A stretch of DNA of 64,000 nt from Neorhizobium tomejilense (GTDB lineage Bacteria; Pseudomonadota; Alphaproteobacteria; Rhizobiales; Rhizobiaceae). Below the pieces are notes generated by a model that saw nothing but the letters and a program-made list of their open reading frames with translations, was not told the DNA's origin and did not search any database. The stretch is from contig PVBG01000018.1 in assembly GCA_002968845.1 (NCBI GenBank), positions 57,645-121,644 of the forward strand. The letters run 5' to 3'. Position 1 is the first letter of the stretch. Every line of letters begins with the position of its first letter. Shown one piece after another: positions 8,478 through 17,388 of this stretch. Both the position numbers and the translations under genes were made by a program.

Positions 8478-9665
8478 ATGTTTGAGAAACTCACTGCGCA
8501 ACCAGCCGACAGCCTACTTGCGCTCATCAAAGCGTTTCAGGCCGATCCCAGAGGCTACAAACTCGACCTCGGCGTCGGCGTCTACAGAGACGAACAAGGG
8601 CGGACACCGGTCATGCGGGCCGTCAAGCTCGCTGAAAGGCAGCTGCTCGAGACCCAGGACAGCAAGCGCTATCTCGGGCCGGAAGGGGACCTGAATTTCG
8701 TCAATCTCCTGAAACCGATTATTTTCGGCGCAAATCATGATGCCGGCAAGGTTGTAGGCATTCAGACGCCAGGTGGAAGCGGCGCTCTGCGACTGGGCGC
8801 TGAACTCATCGCCTCAGCCAGACCCGGTGCGAAGGTCTGGCTTGGTACACCCAGCTGGCCCAATCATGCTCCAATTTTCCAGTCGGCGCGCTTGACCGTC
8901 AAAGACTATCGTTTCGTCGACCTTGCCAAGCAGCAAATTGACTTCGATCGTGTTCTGGAGGCTCTCAACGCGGCCGAGGCTGGTGATGTGATCCTGCTAC
9001 ACGGCTGCTGCCACAACCCAACTGGCATTGATTTTGATATCGACCAGTGGAAGCAGATCGCAGCAACGCTCGTAGAGCGCAAGCTCCTTCCCTTTATCGA
9101 TCTTGCCTACCAAGGGCTGGGCGATGGCCTCGAAGCGGACGCGGAGCCAACCCGCCTTATCCTCGAGGCAGTAGACGAAGCGCTTGTTGCCTACTCGTGT
9201 GACAAGAATTTTGGTCTTTATCGCGAGCGTGTTGGTGCCCTTTACCTTGTGAGCCGCAATGCGGAGCAGCTCAAAATCGCCGATGGCAACATGGCGTCGT
9301 TGGCACGTGTCAACTGGTCGATGCCCCCGGACCACGGCGCTGCCATCGTACGCGTGATTCTGGAGAGCATGGAGCTTACCCAAATCTGGAAGCAGGAGCT
9401 GGTTGAAATGTGTGCTCGGGTCAATGGTAACCGCGCCGCCCTTGCAGCTGCCCATCCGGAACTGAGCTTTGTCGCAAACCAGCGAGGGCTCTTCTCGAAC
9501 CTGGCGATGTCGAAAGACACGGCAGTCGCATTGCGCCACAAACACGGGATCTACATGGCCGATTCCGGTCGCATGAATTTGGCGGGGATGCAGCCTTCTG
9601 ATGCGTGCGCGATCGTCAAGGCTCTGTCGGCGGAAGGCACGCTGAGCGCCCGCTCGGCGGCCTGA
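8478..9665 (+). CDS. Aromatic amino acid aminotransferase (TyrB/AspC type)
   Basis: A 395-residue class I PLP aminotransferase. The family N terminus (LDLGVGVYRDEQGRTPVMRAVK), the NPTGID motif and the PLP-binding Lys243 (SCDKNFGLYRERVG) are present. This subgroup transaminates tyrosine, phenylalanine or aspartate with 2-oxoglutarate. Next to hpa genes and a ThDP decarboxylase-like gene, an aromatic substrate is most likely: tyrosine to 4-hydroxyphenylpyruvate, or DOPA to its pyruvate analogue. Start chosen after AGGAGGT. Annotation tools may call it aspartate aminotransferase; the substrate is not proven by sequence. Confidence 0.88.
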   Translation: MFEKLTAQPADSLLALIKAFQADPRGYKLDLGVGVYRDEQGRTPVMRAVKLAERQLLETQDSKRYLGPEGDLNFVNLLKPIIFGANHDAGKVVGIQTPGGSGALRLGAELIASARPGAKVWLGTPSWPNHAPIFQSARLTVKDYRFVDLAKQQIDFDRVLEALNAAEAGDVILLHGCCHNPTGIDFDIDQWKQIAATLVERKLLPFIDLAYQGLGDGLEADAEPTRLILEAVDEALVAYSCDKNFGLYRERVGALYLVSRNAEQLKIADGNMASLARVNWSMPPDHGAAIVRVILESMELTQIWKQELVEMCARVNGNRAALAAAHPELSFVANQRGLFSNLAMSKDTAVALRHKHGIYMADSGRMNLAGMQPSDACAIVKALSAEGTLSARSAA

Positions 9666-9697
9666 GCATTCCTAAAAAAACAGGTTTGGACATCATC

Positions 9698-11326
9698 ATG
9701 AAAAACAAAGAGACCACAGGGCAGGCCATCGCTCGTTCACTCCTCGAAAACGGTGTGGACACTGTCTTCGGCATCCCCGGCGCCCATATGTACGACTTCA
9801 ACGATGCTCTCTATGAAAAGCGCAACGAGATCCGTTTTATCCATACCCGCCACGAGCAGGGTGCGGGCTACATGGCATACGGTTACGCGAAGTCCACTGG
9901 ACGCATCGGCGCCTATACGGTTGTGCCCGGCCCAGGTGTTCTCAATTCCGGCGCCGCCCTATGCACTGCCTATGGAGCGAATTCCCCGGTCCTGTGTTTG
10001 ACGGGCAATATCATGTCGCACTTGATCGGCCAGGGCCGTGGCCAGCTCCACGAGCTGCCCGACCAGCTGGCGACCATGCGTGGGATCACGAAGGTCGCAG
10101 AGCGGATTGATCATCAGTCCCAGACCGGAACGGTCATGGCCGAGGTGATCGGAAAAATGCTCTCCGGACGTCAGGGACCCGGAGCGGTCGAGGCGCCTTG
10201 GGATGTCTTTGGAATGACAGGCCCGGAGCTCGATCTTCCTGAAACCAGACGCGCCGCGGACCCCCAAGTCAATCCTGACAGTATTCAGGCTGCGGCTGCT
10301 ATCCTGGCAAACGCCAAAAACCCTCTGATTATGGTAGGCGGAGGCGCTGTTGATGCGGGTGCGGAAGTTGCTGAATTGGCCAAAGCGCTTAAAGCGCCGG
10401 TGACGTCCCATCGATCGGGAAAGGGCATCGTAAGCGACGAGCATCCCAACTATCTGAATTTTGTCGCTGCGTTCGATTACTGGAAAGATACCGATGTGCT
10501 CATCGGTATCGGTAGCCGTCTTGAACTCGAATTCATGCGGTGGAAGTGGCTTCCCAAGGGACTCAAGGTTATCCGGATCGATATCGATCCAACGGAAATG
10601 GTCCGGTTGAAGCCGGACGTTGGAATTGTCGCGGACGCAAAGGCGGGCACCGCAGCTTTGACCAAAGCCGTGGGACCATCGGACAGAGCGGCGCGAACTG
10701 ATGAGTTCGCGGCCCTGAATCGCAACGCGAAAGAACGGTTCTCAGCCGTTCAGCCTCAGGTCGATTATTTGAATGCGATCCGGGAGGCACTGCCGCGCGA
10801 TGGTTTCTTTGTCGAAGAAGTCAGTCAGATGGGCTTCACCGCCCGGTTTGCCTTCCCCGTCTACGGGCCCCGACAGTATGTGACTTGTGGCTATCAGGAC
10901 AACCTCGGGTTCGGCTTCAATACCGCGCTTGGAGTCAAGGTCGGCAATCCGGATAAGGCAGTCGTTTCAGTGTCGGGCGATGGTGGTTTCATGTTCGGTG
11001 TGCAGGAGTTGGCCACAGCCGTGCAGCATAATATCGCGGTCGTCGCAATCGTGTTCAACAACAATGCCTACGGAAACGTATTGCGCGATCAGAAGCAAGC
11101 CTATTCCGGCCGATACATTGGCTCAGACCTCACCAATCCTGATTTCGTAAAACTCGGCGAGAGTTTTGGCGTGAAAACATATCGCGTATCGTCCCCAGGC
11201 GAACTGAAATCGGCTGTCAGCGAGGCTCTGGAGCTGAACGCTCCCGTTCTCATCGAAGTGCCAATCGAGAAGGGATCCGAAGCAAGCCCCTGGCCCTTCA
11301 TCCATCCCGCACCGCCTGCTGCATAA
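9698..11326 (+). CDS. ThDP-dependent acetolactate-synthase-like enzyme, probable 2-oxoacid decarboxylase
   Basis: A 542-residue ThDP enzyme with the three-domain ALS/decarboxylase layout. The catalytic Glu53 is in RHEQGAGYMAYGYA, the central domain contains NPLIMVGGGAV, and the metal/ThDP motif starts at GDG 427-429 and runs to NNNAYG. The start is the ATG at 9698, which gives the normal family N terminus (TTGQAIARSLLENGVDTVFG); an upstream in-frame ATG lies within the aminotransferase gene. Placed after an aromatic aminotransferase, it could decarboxylate arylpyruvates to arylacetaldehydes feeding hpa. Acetolactate synthase-like or other carboligase activity cannot be excluded. A clear terminator follows. 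Confidence 0.8.
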   Translation: MKNKETTGQAIARSLLENGVDTVFGIPGAHMYDFNDALYEKRNEIRFIHTRHEQGAGYMAYGYAKSTGRIGAYTVVPGPGVLNSGAALCTAYGANSPVLCLTGNIMSHLIGQGRGQLHELPDQLATMRGITKVAERIDHQSQTGTVMAEVIGKMLSGRQGPGAVEAPWDVFGMTGPELDLPETRRAADPQVNPDSIQAAAAILANAKNPLIMVGGGAVDAGAEVAELAKALKAPVTSHRSGKGIVSDEHPNYLNFVAAFDYWKDTDVLIGIGSRLELEFMRWKWLPKGLKVIRIDIDPTEMVRLKPDVGIVADAKAGTAALTKAVGPSDRAARTDEFAALNRNAKERFSAVQPQVDYLNAIREALPRDGFFVEEVSQMGFTARFAFPVYGPRQYVTCGYQDNLGFGFNTALGVKVGNPDKAVVSVSGDGGFMFGVQELATAVQHNIAVVAIVFNNNAYGNVLRDQKQAYSGRYIGSDLTNPDFVKLGESFGVKTYRVSSPGELKSAVSEALELNAPVLIEVPIEKGSEASPWPFIHPAPPAA

Positions 11327-11396
11327 GAAGTCTCAACTGGGGTCTCAAAAGGATAGACATCTCCTCCGGTCCCGTTTTCGACACCGTCGTCGCCAG

Positions 11397-11424
11397 GCGT
11401 CGTGAACTGTTGACGACGCTTTTT
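11397..11424 (+). terminator. Rho-independent terminator after the aminotransferase-decarboxylase operon
   Basis: GCGTCGT, nine loop bases, ACGACGC, directly followed by TTTTT (11420-11424). The placement 70 bases after the ThDP enzyme stop fits the end of that transcription unit. Confidence 0.8.
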
Positions 11425-11562
11425 CCAAGGTCATCGCGAGAGCGATCTCGGAAAAATATCCAATCGCACTGCGGCGATCACGATTGGAGTGCGGCGAACT
11501 ACCAACGCCAACCAATCTCGGGGACTCTTTCCTTGACGAGTGCCTAGAAAAATAGAGCGATC

Positions 11563-12639
11563 CTATCCCTCATAAAGCGGGCCCCTTGTCACAGCCGACA
11601 TTTCCAATGTCTCGATCGACAGATGCGGGTCCAGCGCACGCAGGAAGCTGGCAGCATCGAAAATCACGGCCGGCGGGTTCGCGCCGATATTGAGGATGTT
11701 GCCCAACAGGATGCGCTGGACCGCTTCACATATGATCGGCGCCGTGACGGCGTAGATGTCCTGGCCCTGTGCGACGATCTGGCGGTGAAGGGCTCCTTGC
11801 GTGACGACGACCTTGACGGCGAAGCGCTGCGCCGAACGTCCGGTTTCATCGACAGGCTGCGGTGCAGGCGTGGCCGGATCGCGTAGATCCCGAAGCGCGG
11901 TCGTGCTGAGAAAGGTGTGCAGCTCCCTCGTCCGGACGTGACGGGCGATGAGTGGTACTTCCGAAAAGGGAAGCTCGACGAAGGTCTGCCGGCCGAACGG
12001 GGCCGGTAGGACGGATACCTTTTCCATAGGTGGTTGATGGACTGGCTCCATCTGGCCGCCGCTGATGGCAAGGCGCTTCGCAGTGTTCTTTTCTCCGGTC
12101 ACGCGGGTCCCCCTTGTGGGGAGCCAGCTGTCGAGCGCAACGTGGATTTCGATGGCGTCGGCGTGATCCCATTCGTCCATAACGGTTGCGACGAGCAGAT
12201 CGGCCAGGCCGCCGTAAAAGCCCATTGCGGGTATGACGACGACTCCTGCATCGCGGGCCGCAATCTCGTGGCGCTCGAACGTCGTTTGCACGCTGGGCTG
12301 CTCTGCCGTCACGTCCAGATAGTGGATGCCTGCTCGCAACGCGGCACGTACCGCAGCGTCGGCCGTATCCATGAACGGTCCGGCGCAGTTGATGACCGCC
12401 GCCGCCCCGGCAAGGGCTCGGTCCAGCGCCGCGTCGTCTTCCACTGCAGCTTCACGGCGTTCGATACCCAGCTCGGAAAAGCCAGCCTCCGCCAGCCGCG
12501 CTCCGCTCCGGCCGATGGCGATCGGCTTGGATCCGCGCCGCAACAATTCGGCGACGACAAATCGGCCAGTATGGCCACTCGCACCTATGACCGCTACGGG
12601 CTGTCGTGTCCTGATGATATCAGCTTGATCAATGGTCAT
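11563..12639 (-). CDS. Saccharopine dehydrogenase-like NAD(P)-binding oxidoreductase
   Basis: A 358-residue protein with an N-terminal Rossmann motif (PVAVIGASGHTGRFVVAELLRRG) and the organisation of the saccharopine-dehydrogenase/trans-acting enoyl reductase-like group. Later segments include AVINCAGPFMDTADAAVRAAL and GIHYLDVTAEQPS. The substrate is unknown. I place the start at the ATG at 12639 rather than 12678 because the shorter form leaves the operator-containing promoter free and follows GGAGAG. It is divergent from a TetR gene with two operator-like palindromes between, so it is probably the repressed target. Confidence 0.75.
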   Translation of the reverse strand: MTIDQADIIRTRQPVAVIGASGHTGRFVVAELLRRGSKPIAIGRSGARLAEAGFSELGIERREAAVEDDAALDRALAGAAAVINCAGPFMDTADAAVRAALRAGIHYLDVTAEQPSVQTTFERHEIAARDAGVVVIPAMGFYGGLADLLVATVMDEWDHADAIEIHVALDSWLPTRGTRVTGEKNTAKRLAISGGQMEPVHQPPMEKVSVLPAPFGRQTFVELPFSEVPLIARHVRTRELHTFLSTTALRDLRDPATPAPQPVDETGRSAQRFAVKVVVTQGALHRQIVAQGQDIYAVTAPIICEAVQRILLGNILNIGANPPAVIFDAASFLRALDPHLSIETLEMSAVTRGPLYEG

Positions 12640-12655
12640 CGCTCTCTCCTTCGCT

Positions 12656-12694
12656 ACAGACCGGTCCGTTGCTACCAAAACATACAGGTCTGTA
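12656..12694. promoter_or_regulatory. Two TetR operator candidates between oxidoreductase and tetR
   Basis: ACAGACCGGTCCGT (12656-12669) is palindromic with one mismatch, and TACAGGTCTGTA (12683-12694) has perfect 5-bp arms. Both share the CTGTA/ACAGACC half-site style seen for TetR-family repressors of small oxidoreductases. The region lies between the divergent starts at 12639 and 12743. Confidence 0.6.
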
Positions 12695-12742
12695 GCGCGT
12701 CAAGTAGCTTTCTGCTACAAGGGGGATATTGGAGATCGAGTC

Positions 12743-13339
12743 ATGGCAAAGAACACAGCGAACCCTCCCGCATCCGGTACGAAAGAGGTCCGGGACAGAA
12801 TTCTTGAGGCAGCATCGGAGCTCTTTTACCGGCGTGGCGTGCGCGCTGTCGGCGTCGACCTGGTGGTGGAAAAATCCGGCGTCGCCAAAACCAGCCTCTA
12901 CCGCCATTTCGGTACGAAGGACGACTTGATCGCCGCTTTTCTCAAGCGCGAGGACCTGGATTTCTGGTGCACCTGGGAGCAGGTGAGGCAACAGCATCCG
13001 GACGATGCCGCAGCCGAACTCGACGCCCATCTCGAATGGATCGGCGAGCGGGTCGGACGGGACCACTACCGGGGTTGCCCACAGATCAATACGGCGGCCG
13101 AGTTTCCAGAAGCGGATCATCCTGCTCGCAAGGTCGCGAAGGCCCACATGCGCGAGCTGCGGCGACGCCTGAAGACCATAGCCGAGGCGCTCGCGGTTGC
13201 CGCACCCGACCGGCTTGCCGGTCAGCTTGCGGTCCTGATCAACGGCGCCTTTGTCAGCATGCAGGTCTTTGAACCCGGGGAGGCAACCAGCTTGCTCCGC
13301 GATGCTGCCCATGCTTTGATCGCGGCCAGTCACGACTGA
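12743..13339 (+). CDS. TetR/AcrR family transcriptional repressor
   Basis: A 198-residue TetR protein. The N-terminal helix-turn-helix is typical (VRDRILEAASELFYRRGVRAVGVD ... SGVAKTSLYRHFGTKDDL, split here only for reading) and the C-terminal domain is helical. It is divergent from the saccharopine-dehydrogenase-like gene and probably represses both genes through the palindromes between them. I use the ATG at 12743 because longer in-frame starts would run through the operators. The ligand is unknown. Confidence 0.88.
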   Translation: MAKNTANPPASGTKEVRDRILEAASELFYRRGVRAVGVDLVVEKSGVAKTSLYRHFGTKDDLIAAFLKREDLDFWCTWEQVRQQHPDDAAAELDAHLEWIGERVGRDHYRGCPQINTAAEFPEADHPARKVAKAHMRELRRRLKTIAEALAVAAPDRLAGQLAVLINGAFVSMQVFEPGEATSLLRDAAHALIAASHD

Positions 13340-13565
13340 TTGAACTCAGAACTGTTGAGCATGGGATGGCCCGCCGTGTTTGCAGGAGCTTTTTCAGTTC
13401 CTGCGCAGTCTGCTTCAACGTGTGCGGTCTCACGGTAATGCCGTGGCCACGGTGAATTCCGCACATCCGGAGCCTCAATAATCAACACGGCTTCCATGAC
13501 CCATTTCCACTGCTGGGCTTTCCGGACGCCGGTCAACTGTCAGGCTGTTTTCCTTCTCGCAAACA

Positions 13566-13781
13566 TCATGGACTGCTTATAGGTTCAGCCGACCGTCTCA
13601 GGCCAGAGCGGCGCCGTATGTTCGCTCGAATGACATCCCTTTCGTAAGACTGCCACGCAATGGGGGCGAGCTTGTTTGCGAGCGTCACGATCAGGTCGTT
13701 TACGATGCCTTCCTCTGGCAGATAGCCTTCGGGGCCATTGCCCGAGCGGAGAGCGTCGCTCTGATTGAGGGTAGTTCGCAT
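13566..13781 (-). pseudogene. Remnant of an insertion-sequence transposase (IS110-like C terminus, tentative)
   Basis: A 71-codon minus-strand reading contains LIVTLANKLAPIAW, which resembles the C-terminal conserved stretch of IS110-family transposases (ALANKxARIxW). It lacks the N-terminal catalytic domain, and no terminal repeats were found. The flanks (13340-13565 and 13782-14025) show no other gene. It suggests past insertion between the tetR gene and the HAD-kinase-PLP module. Confidence 0.4.
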
Positions 13782-14025
13782 ACTTCGTTCACTTTCCTCT
13801 CGATCCGGGTGATGCGCACAAGCTTAATGTGCGGAAGAAATCGGCGCGTTTCGGCTCGTTGTGCCCATCGGGCGTGTAGGCTTGCGTGATTCAGGGGAGC
13901 GGAAGGTTGTGCTGGTTCTCACTCAATGGAGGACGCCTCTACCGAATCCCTGTGCACTTCGGCACATTCTACCTCAGGCATGCGCCTATCGTCGGTCCGT
14001 TAGACAAGCGACAGGAACCAAGCAC

Positions 14026-14694
14026 ATGGATGTCTTCCGACCGAAATACGTGACGTTCGATTGTCACGGCACGCTGATCAACTTCCAAATGGCAGAAGCC
14101 GCCAAGGATCTGTTCGGTCATCTTTTGGATGGTCCGCGCATGGCTGAATTCATCAAAAATTTCCAAGCCTACCGCGTGGATGAGGTGCTGCAGGACTGGA
14201 AGCCTTATGCCGATGTCGTTCACAACGCCTTGGAGCGCACATGTCGCCGCAACAACGTCCCATTCGCTGACGAAGACGCGCAGACGATCTATAGCCGCAT
14301 CCCGACCTGGGGCCCACATCAGGACGTGCCCGAGGGATTGGCGAAACTGGCCAAAGAAATTCCGCTGGTTATCCTTTCGAACTCCATGGTCGCCCAAATT
14401 CCGTCCAACGTGGCAAAGCTTGGCGCGCCATTTCATGCTGTGTACACCGCCGAGCAGGCGGGTGCCTACAAGCCGCACCTGAGGGCGTTCGAATATTTGT
14501 TCGATATGCTGGGTTGTGGTCCGCAGGACATCACGCATGTTTCCTCATCTTTCCGCCACGACCTGATGTCTGCCTATGATTTGGGGATCAAGAGCAAGGT
14601 CTGGGTTAACAGAGGCCATGAACCAGCCAATCCCTTCTACGAATACACCGAGATCCCTGATGTGAAGCATCTGCCAGGCGTTTTCGGGCTTTGA
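14026..14694 (+). CDS. HAD-superfamily hydrolase, L-2-haloacid dehalogenase type (module 1)
   Basis: A 222-residue HAD protein. The nucleophile Asp12 is in TFDCHGTL, motif II in VILSNSM, the Lys in AGAYKPH, and the C-terminal region reads KVWVNRGHEPANPFYEYTEI. Annotated relatives are called haloacid dehalogenase type II, but many are phosphatases or act on other small acids, so the substrate is open. A close paralogue is at 57713-58405, also next to an APH-fold kinase and a class III PLP enzyme. The start at 14026 gives the family N terminus; the reading frame is open further upstream without a ribosome site. Confidence 0.85.
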   Translation: MDVFRPKYVTFDCHGTLINFQMAEAAKDLFGHLLDGPRMAEFIKNFQAYRVDEVLQDWKPYADVVHNALERTCRRNNVPFADEDAQTIYSRIPTWGPHQDVPEGLAKLAKEIPLVILSNSMVAQIPSNVAKLGAPFHAVYTAEQAGAYKPHLRAFEYLFDMLGCGPQDITHVSSSFRHDLMSAYDLGIKSKVWVNRGHEPANPFYEYTEIPDVKHLPGVFGL

Positions 14695-14912
14695 AGGTCG
14701 GCAATGGGCGTGGCCTCTTGCAAAGCACGCGCCCATTCCGGGAGTAGCCGGCGGAGCTTTCCGAACGCTGCAAGACAGGCAACTTCGCGGGTTCTCGCTG
14801 GAGCGTTTGATCTCGCAGCGTCAGAACAACCCTCCCCAACGGACGAGGATTCTTCAAATTGGGTGCTTCTCGTGATCTCCTCGCCGATGGAACAGGTCAA
14901 TTCAATGGCTCC

Positions 14913-15983
14913 ATGCCAGCGAAAGGCGACCATTTACCTTGCTCGGTAGCCTCAACTGAAGCCTATTTTCGCGCTGCCGCGGCAATGTTGGCCGTGCCGC
15001 CGAGCTGCGAGCCTGACATATCGGGGGCACTGTTGGAGCGCCACTACGGATTGACAGGATCGATTGTGCCATTGTCATCGGAGGTCGAGCGCACAGTTGC
15101 GGTGAACTTGGCGGACGGCCGCCGGCTGATCCTGAAGACGTCGATGAGACCGGAGGCGGTCGACAGCTTTGATTTTCAAACAGCGGCCTTATCCGAACTA
15201 CAAGGGGCATCGGGCTTTATTGCACCCGAGGTGCTCCGCACGAGCAATGGCGGATTGATGTTTGACCAGGACGGAGTATGCGGATATTTGCAGACCCGGA
15301 TTGATGGCATTCCGTTGCACCAGGCGACGCCAACTCCCGACCTGCTCTTTCGAACCGGCTACGCTCTGGCTCGCCTGGACTTAGCGCTTGAACCGGTCAG
15401 TGTGGCCGCGGCCCACCGTCCCATACTTTGGCAGCTCGGCTGCTGGCCGCATTTGATCGAACTGGAGCAATACCTCCCACCCGGGCTCACCGCTGATTGC
15501 GTGCGCATAGCGATGGCGGATTATGTGGAGTTCGTCGAGCCACAAATCTCGAATGTGGCGTGGCAGGTAGTCCACAATGATCCCAGCCCATTCAATATGA
15601 TGGTGACCGGTCAGGAAATGGGATTCATTGATTTTGGTGACGGCTGCTGGAGCCCCAGGATCCAGGATCTGGCGATCGGCGCAAGCCACGTCGTAAGGGA
15701 TCCGACCCTTCCTTTGGGCGGAGCCGAGCATCTTATTGCCGGCTATGCCTCCGTCACTCCACTTTCGGCGCTGGAAGCAAAACTGCTCGTTGGACTGATG
15801 CGGGCGCGGCAAAGCGCACTGCTTCTGGTCAATTATTGGCGATCCCATCTTTTTCCAGCCGACGCCCAGTATATCAAAAAAAATGTTGCGCGTGCCGAGC
15901 GGGGCCTTGCCATCCTGAGACCTCTCGGCGTTGCAGCGGGCGAGTCGGCAGTCCTCGCTGCGGTGTCGTTGTCGCGGCCGTAA
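14913..15983 (+). CDS. APH-fold small-molecule kinase, hydroxylysine-kinase-like (module 1)
   Basis: A roughly 356-residue phosphotransferase of the APH/choline-kinase fold. A β3 lysine is in RRLILKTSM, the catalytic loop is VVHNDPSPFN (HxD with downstream Asn), and the metal-binding Asp is in GFIDFGD; all are intact. It precedes a class III PLP enzyme by 67 bases. In characterised systems an APH-fold kinase phosphorylates a hydroxyl on an amino compound (hydroxylysine, ethanolamine, aminopropanol) and the PLP enzyme eliminates phosphate and ammonia. A TTG start at 14859 with an upstream GAGGA is an alternative; the ATG fits the paralogue at 55700-56764 better. Confidence 0.8.
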   Translation: MPAKGDHLPCSVASTEAYFRAAAAMLAVPPSCEPDISGALLERHYGLTGSIVPLSSEVERTVAVNLADGRRLILKTSMRPEAVDSFDFQTAALSELQGASGFIAPEVLRTSNGGLMFDQDGVCGYLQTRIDGIPLHQATPTPDLLFRTGYALARLDLALEPVSVAAAHRPILWQLGCWPHLIELEQYLPPGLTADCVRIAMADYVEFVEPQISNVAWQVVHNDPSPFNMMVTGQEMGFIDFGDGCWSPRIQDLAIGASHVVRDPTLPLGGAEHLIAGYASVTPLSALEAKLLVGLMRARQSALLLVNYWRSHLFPADAQYIKKNVARAERGLAILRPLGVAAGESAVLAAVSLSRP

Positions 15984-16050
15984 CGTCCTCTTGGCTCGCC
16001 CGACGGACGCCCGGAAATTGATCAAGCTACCTCGCAACAGGGAGAAGCAC

Positions 16051-17388
16051 ATGTCCACAGATCTCATGCCAAATCGTTACAGGCCCGGCGAAGCGGATCT
16101 TCCCAGACGCGAGTCGGAGTTGATTGCGCGCCGTGATGCAGTTCTTGGGGCCTCTTACCGGCTCCAGTACCGTCGGCCTGTGCATTTCGTTCGAGGTGAA
16201 GGCATGTGGCTCTACGACCCAGACGGCCGAGGCTACCTCGATTTCTACAACAATGTGCCATCTCTCGGCCACTGTCACCCAGAAGTAAACGCCGCAATGG
16301 CTGAGCAGGCGGGCCGGATAAGCGCCAACACGCGCTATCTTGAGCCAAAGCTCATCGACTATGCCGAGCGATTGGTCGATACTTTCCCAAGTGGGCTGGA
16401 CCGGGTGGTTTTCACGTGTACGGGAAGCGAATCCAACGATCTGGCCCTGCGTATTGCGCGGTTTGCGAGCGGCAACGAAGGGGTGATCGTGTCCACCCAT
16501 GCGTATCACGGCACCAGCGCTGCGACCGCCGCGGTCTCCCCGAACTTGGGCGACGCTGTCAAGCTCAGCCCGTTCGTGCGCATGGTGTCGATACCCGGGC
16601 CAGCAGGCGTCCCGGACGGCCAAGCTGCCGATTTTTTCGAAGCACAAATCCGCTCGGCCATCGCGGATCTGAACCGTCGGGGCATTGGTGTTGCAGCGCT
16701 GCTCCTCGATAGCATCTTTTCCAGCGATGGCGTCTGGGTAGATCCAGCTGGCTTCATTGCCAGCGGCGTTGCCGCGGTGCGGGACGCAGGTGGTCTCGTC
16801 ATCGCCGATGAAGTCCAGCCCGGCTTTGGCCGAACTGGCGAGCATATGTGGGGTTTTGAGAGGCACGGGATTGTTCCGGATCTCGTCACTCTCGGCAAGC
16901 CCATGGGCAATGGATTTCCAATCGGTGCTGTCGTTGGTCGCAAGGCGCCAATGGAGCAATTCGGTACCACCTCCCGCTACTCAAACACCTTCGCAGGAAA
17001 TACCATTGGGATTGCGACGGCGGACGCCGTGCTCAGCATCCTCCAGCGTGACCAGATCCCCAGAAGAGCACTTTCCATGAGCCAGCATCTCCGGGCTGGA
17101 CTGGAGAAGATCGAGCAGCAGACCTCCACGATCCGCGCAATCCGAAACGCTGGCCTTTTCTTCGGCATCGACATTGGACATGAGAGCGCACCGGCAACAG
17201 CCAGGCGCACCATGGCTTTAGATTTGGTCAACGCAATGCGGGACGACGGCGTTTTGGTTAGCACGACGGGAGCCAACGAGGATTCCCTGAAGGTGCGCCC
17301 ACCGCTCGTTTGCCAGGCAGAGCATGCCGACCTTTTCCTTGCATCGTTCGAGCGCGCCCTCAGCAAGGTAGCAGGCTATGCTTCGTAA
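16051..17388 (+). CDS. Class III aminotransferase-fold PLP enzyme, probable amino-alcohol phospho-lyase (module 1)
   Basis: A 445-residue fold-type I PLP protein. It has FTCTGSESNDLALRIAR near residue 120, IADEVQPGFGRTGEHMWGF near 255 and the PLP Lys283 in TLGKPMGNGF. The GRTG...W and KPMGNG features are those of the subgroup that includes ethanolamine-phosphate and 5-phosphohydroxylysine phospho-lyases as well as some transaminases. Linkage to a kinase rather than an amino-donor system favours the lyase reading (inference). The start has GGGAG ten bases upstream. Its paralogue is at 54322-55692. A transaminase cannot be excluded. Confidence 0.8.
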   Translation: MSTDLMPNRYRPGEADLPRRESELIARRDAVLGASYRLQYRRPVHFVRGEGMWLYDPDGRGYLDFYNNVPSLGHCHPEVNAAMAEQAGRISANTRYLEPKLIDYAERLVDTFPSGLDRVVFTCTGSESNDLALRIARFASGNEGVIVSTHAYHGTSAATAAVSPNLGDAVKLSPFVRMVSIPGPAGVPDGQAADFFEAQIRSAIADLNRRGIGVAALLLDSIFSSDGVWVDPAGFIASGVAAVRDAGGLVIADEVQPGFGRTGEHMWGFERHGIVPDLVTLGKPMGNGFPIGAVVGRKAPMEQFGTTSRYSNTFAGNTIGIATADAVLSILQRDQIPRRALSMSQHLRAGLEKIEQQTSTIRAIRNAGLFFGIDIGHESAPATARRTMALDLVNAMRDDGVLVSTTGANEDSLKVRPPLVCQAEHADLFLASFERALSKVAGYAS

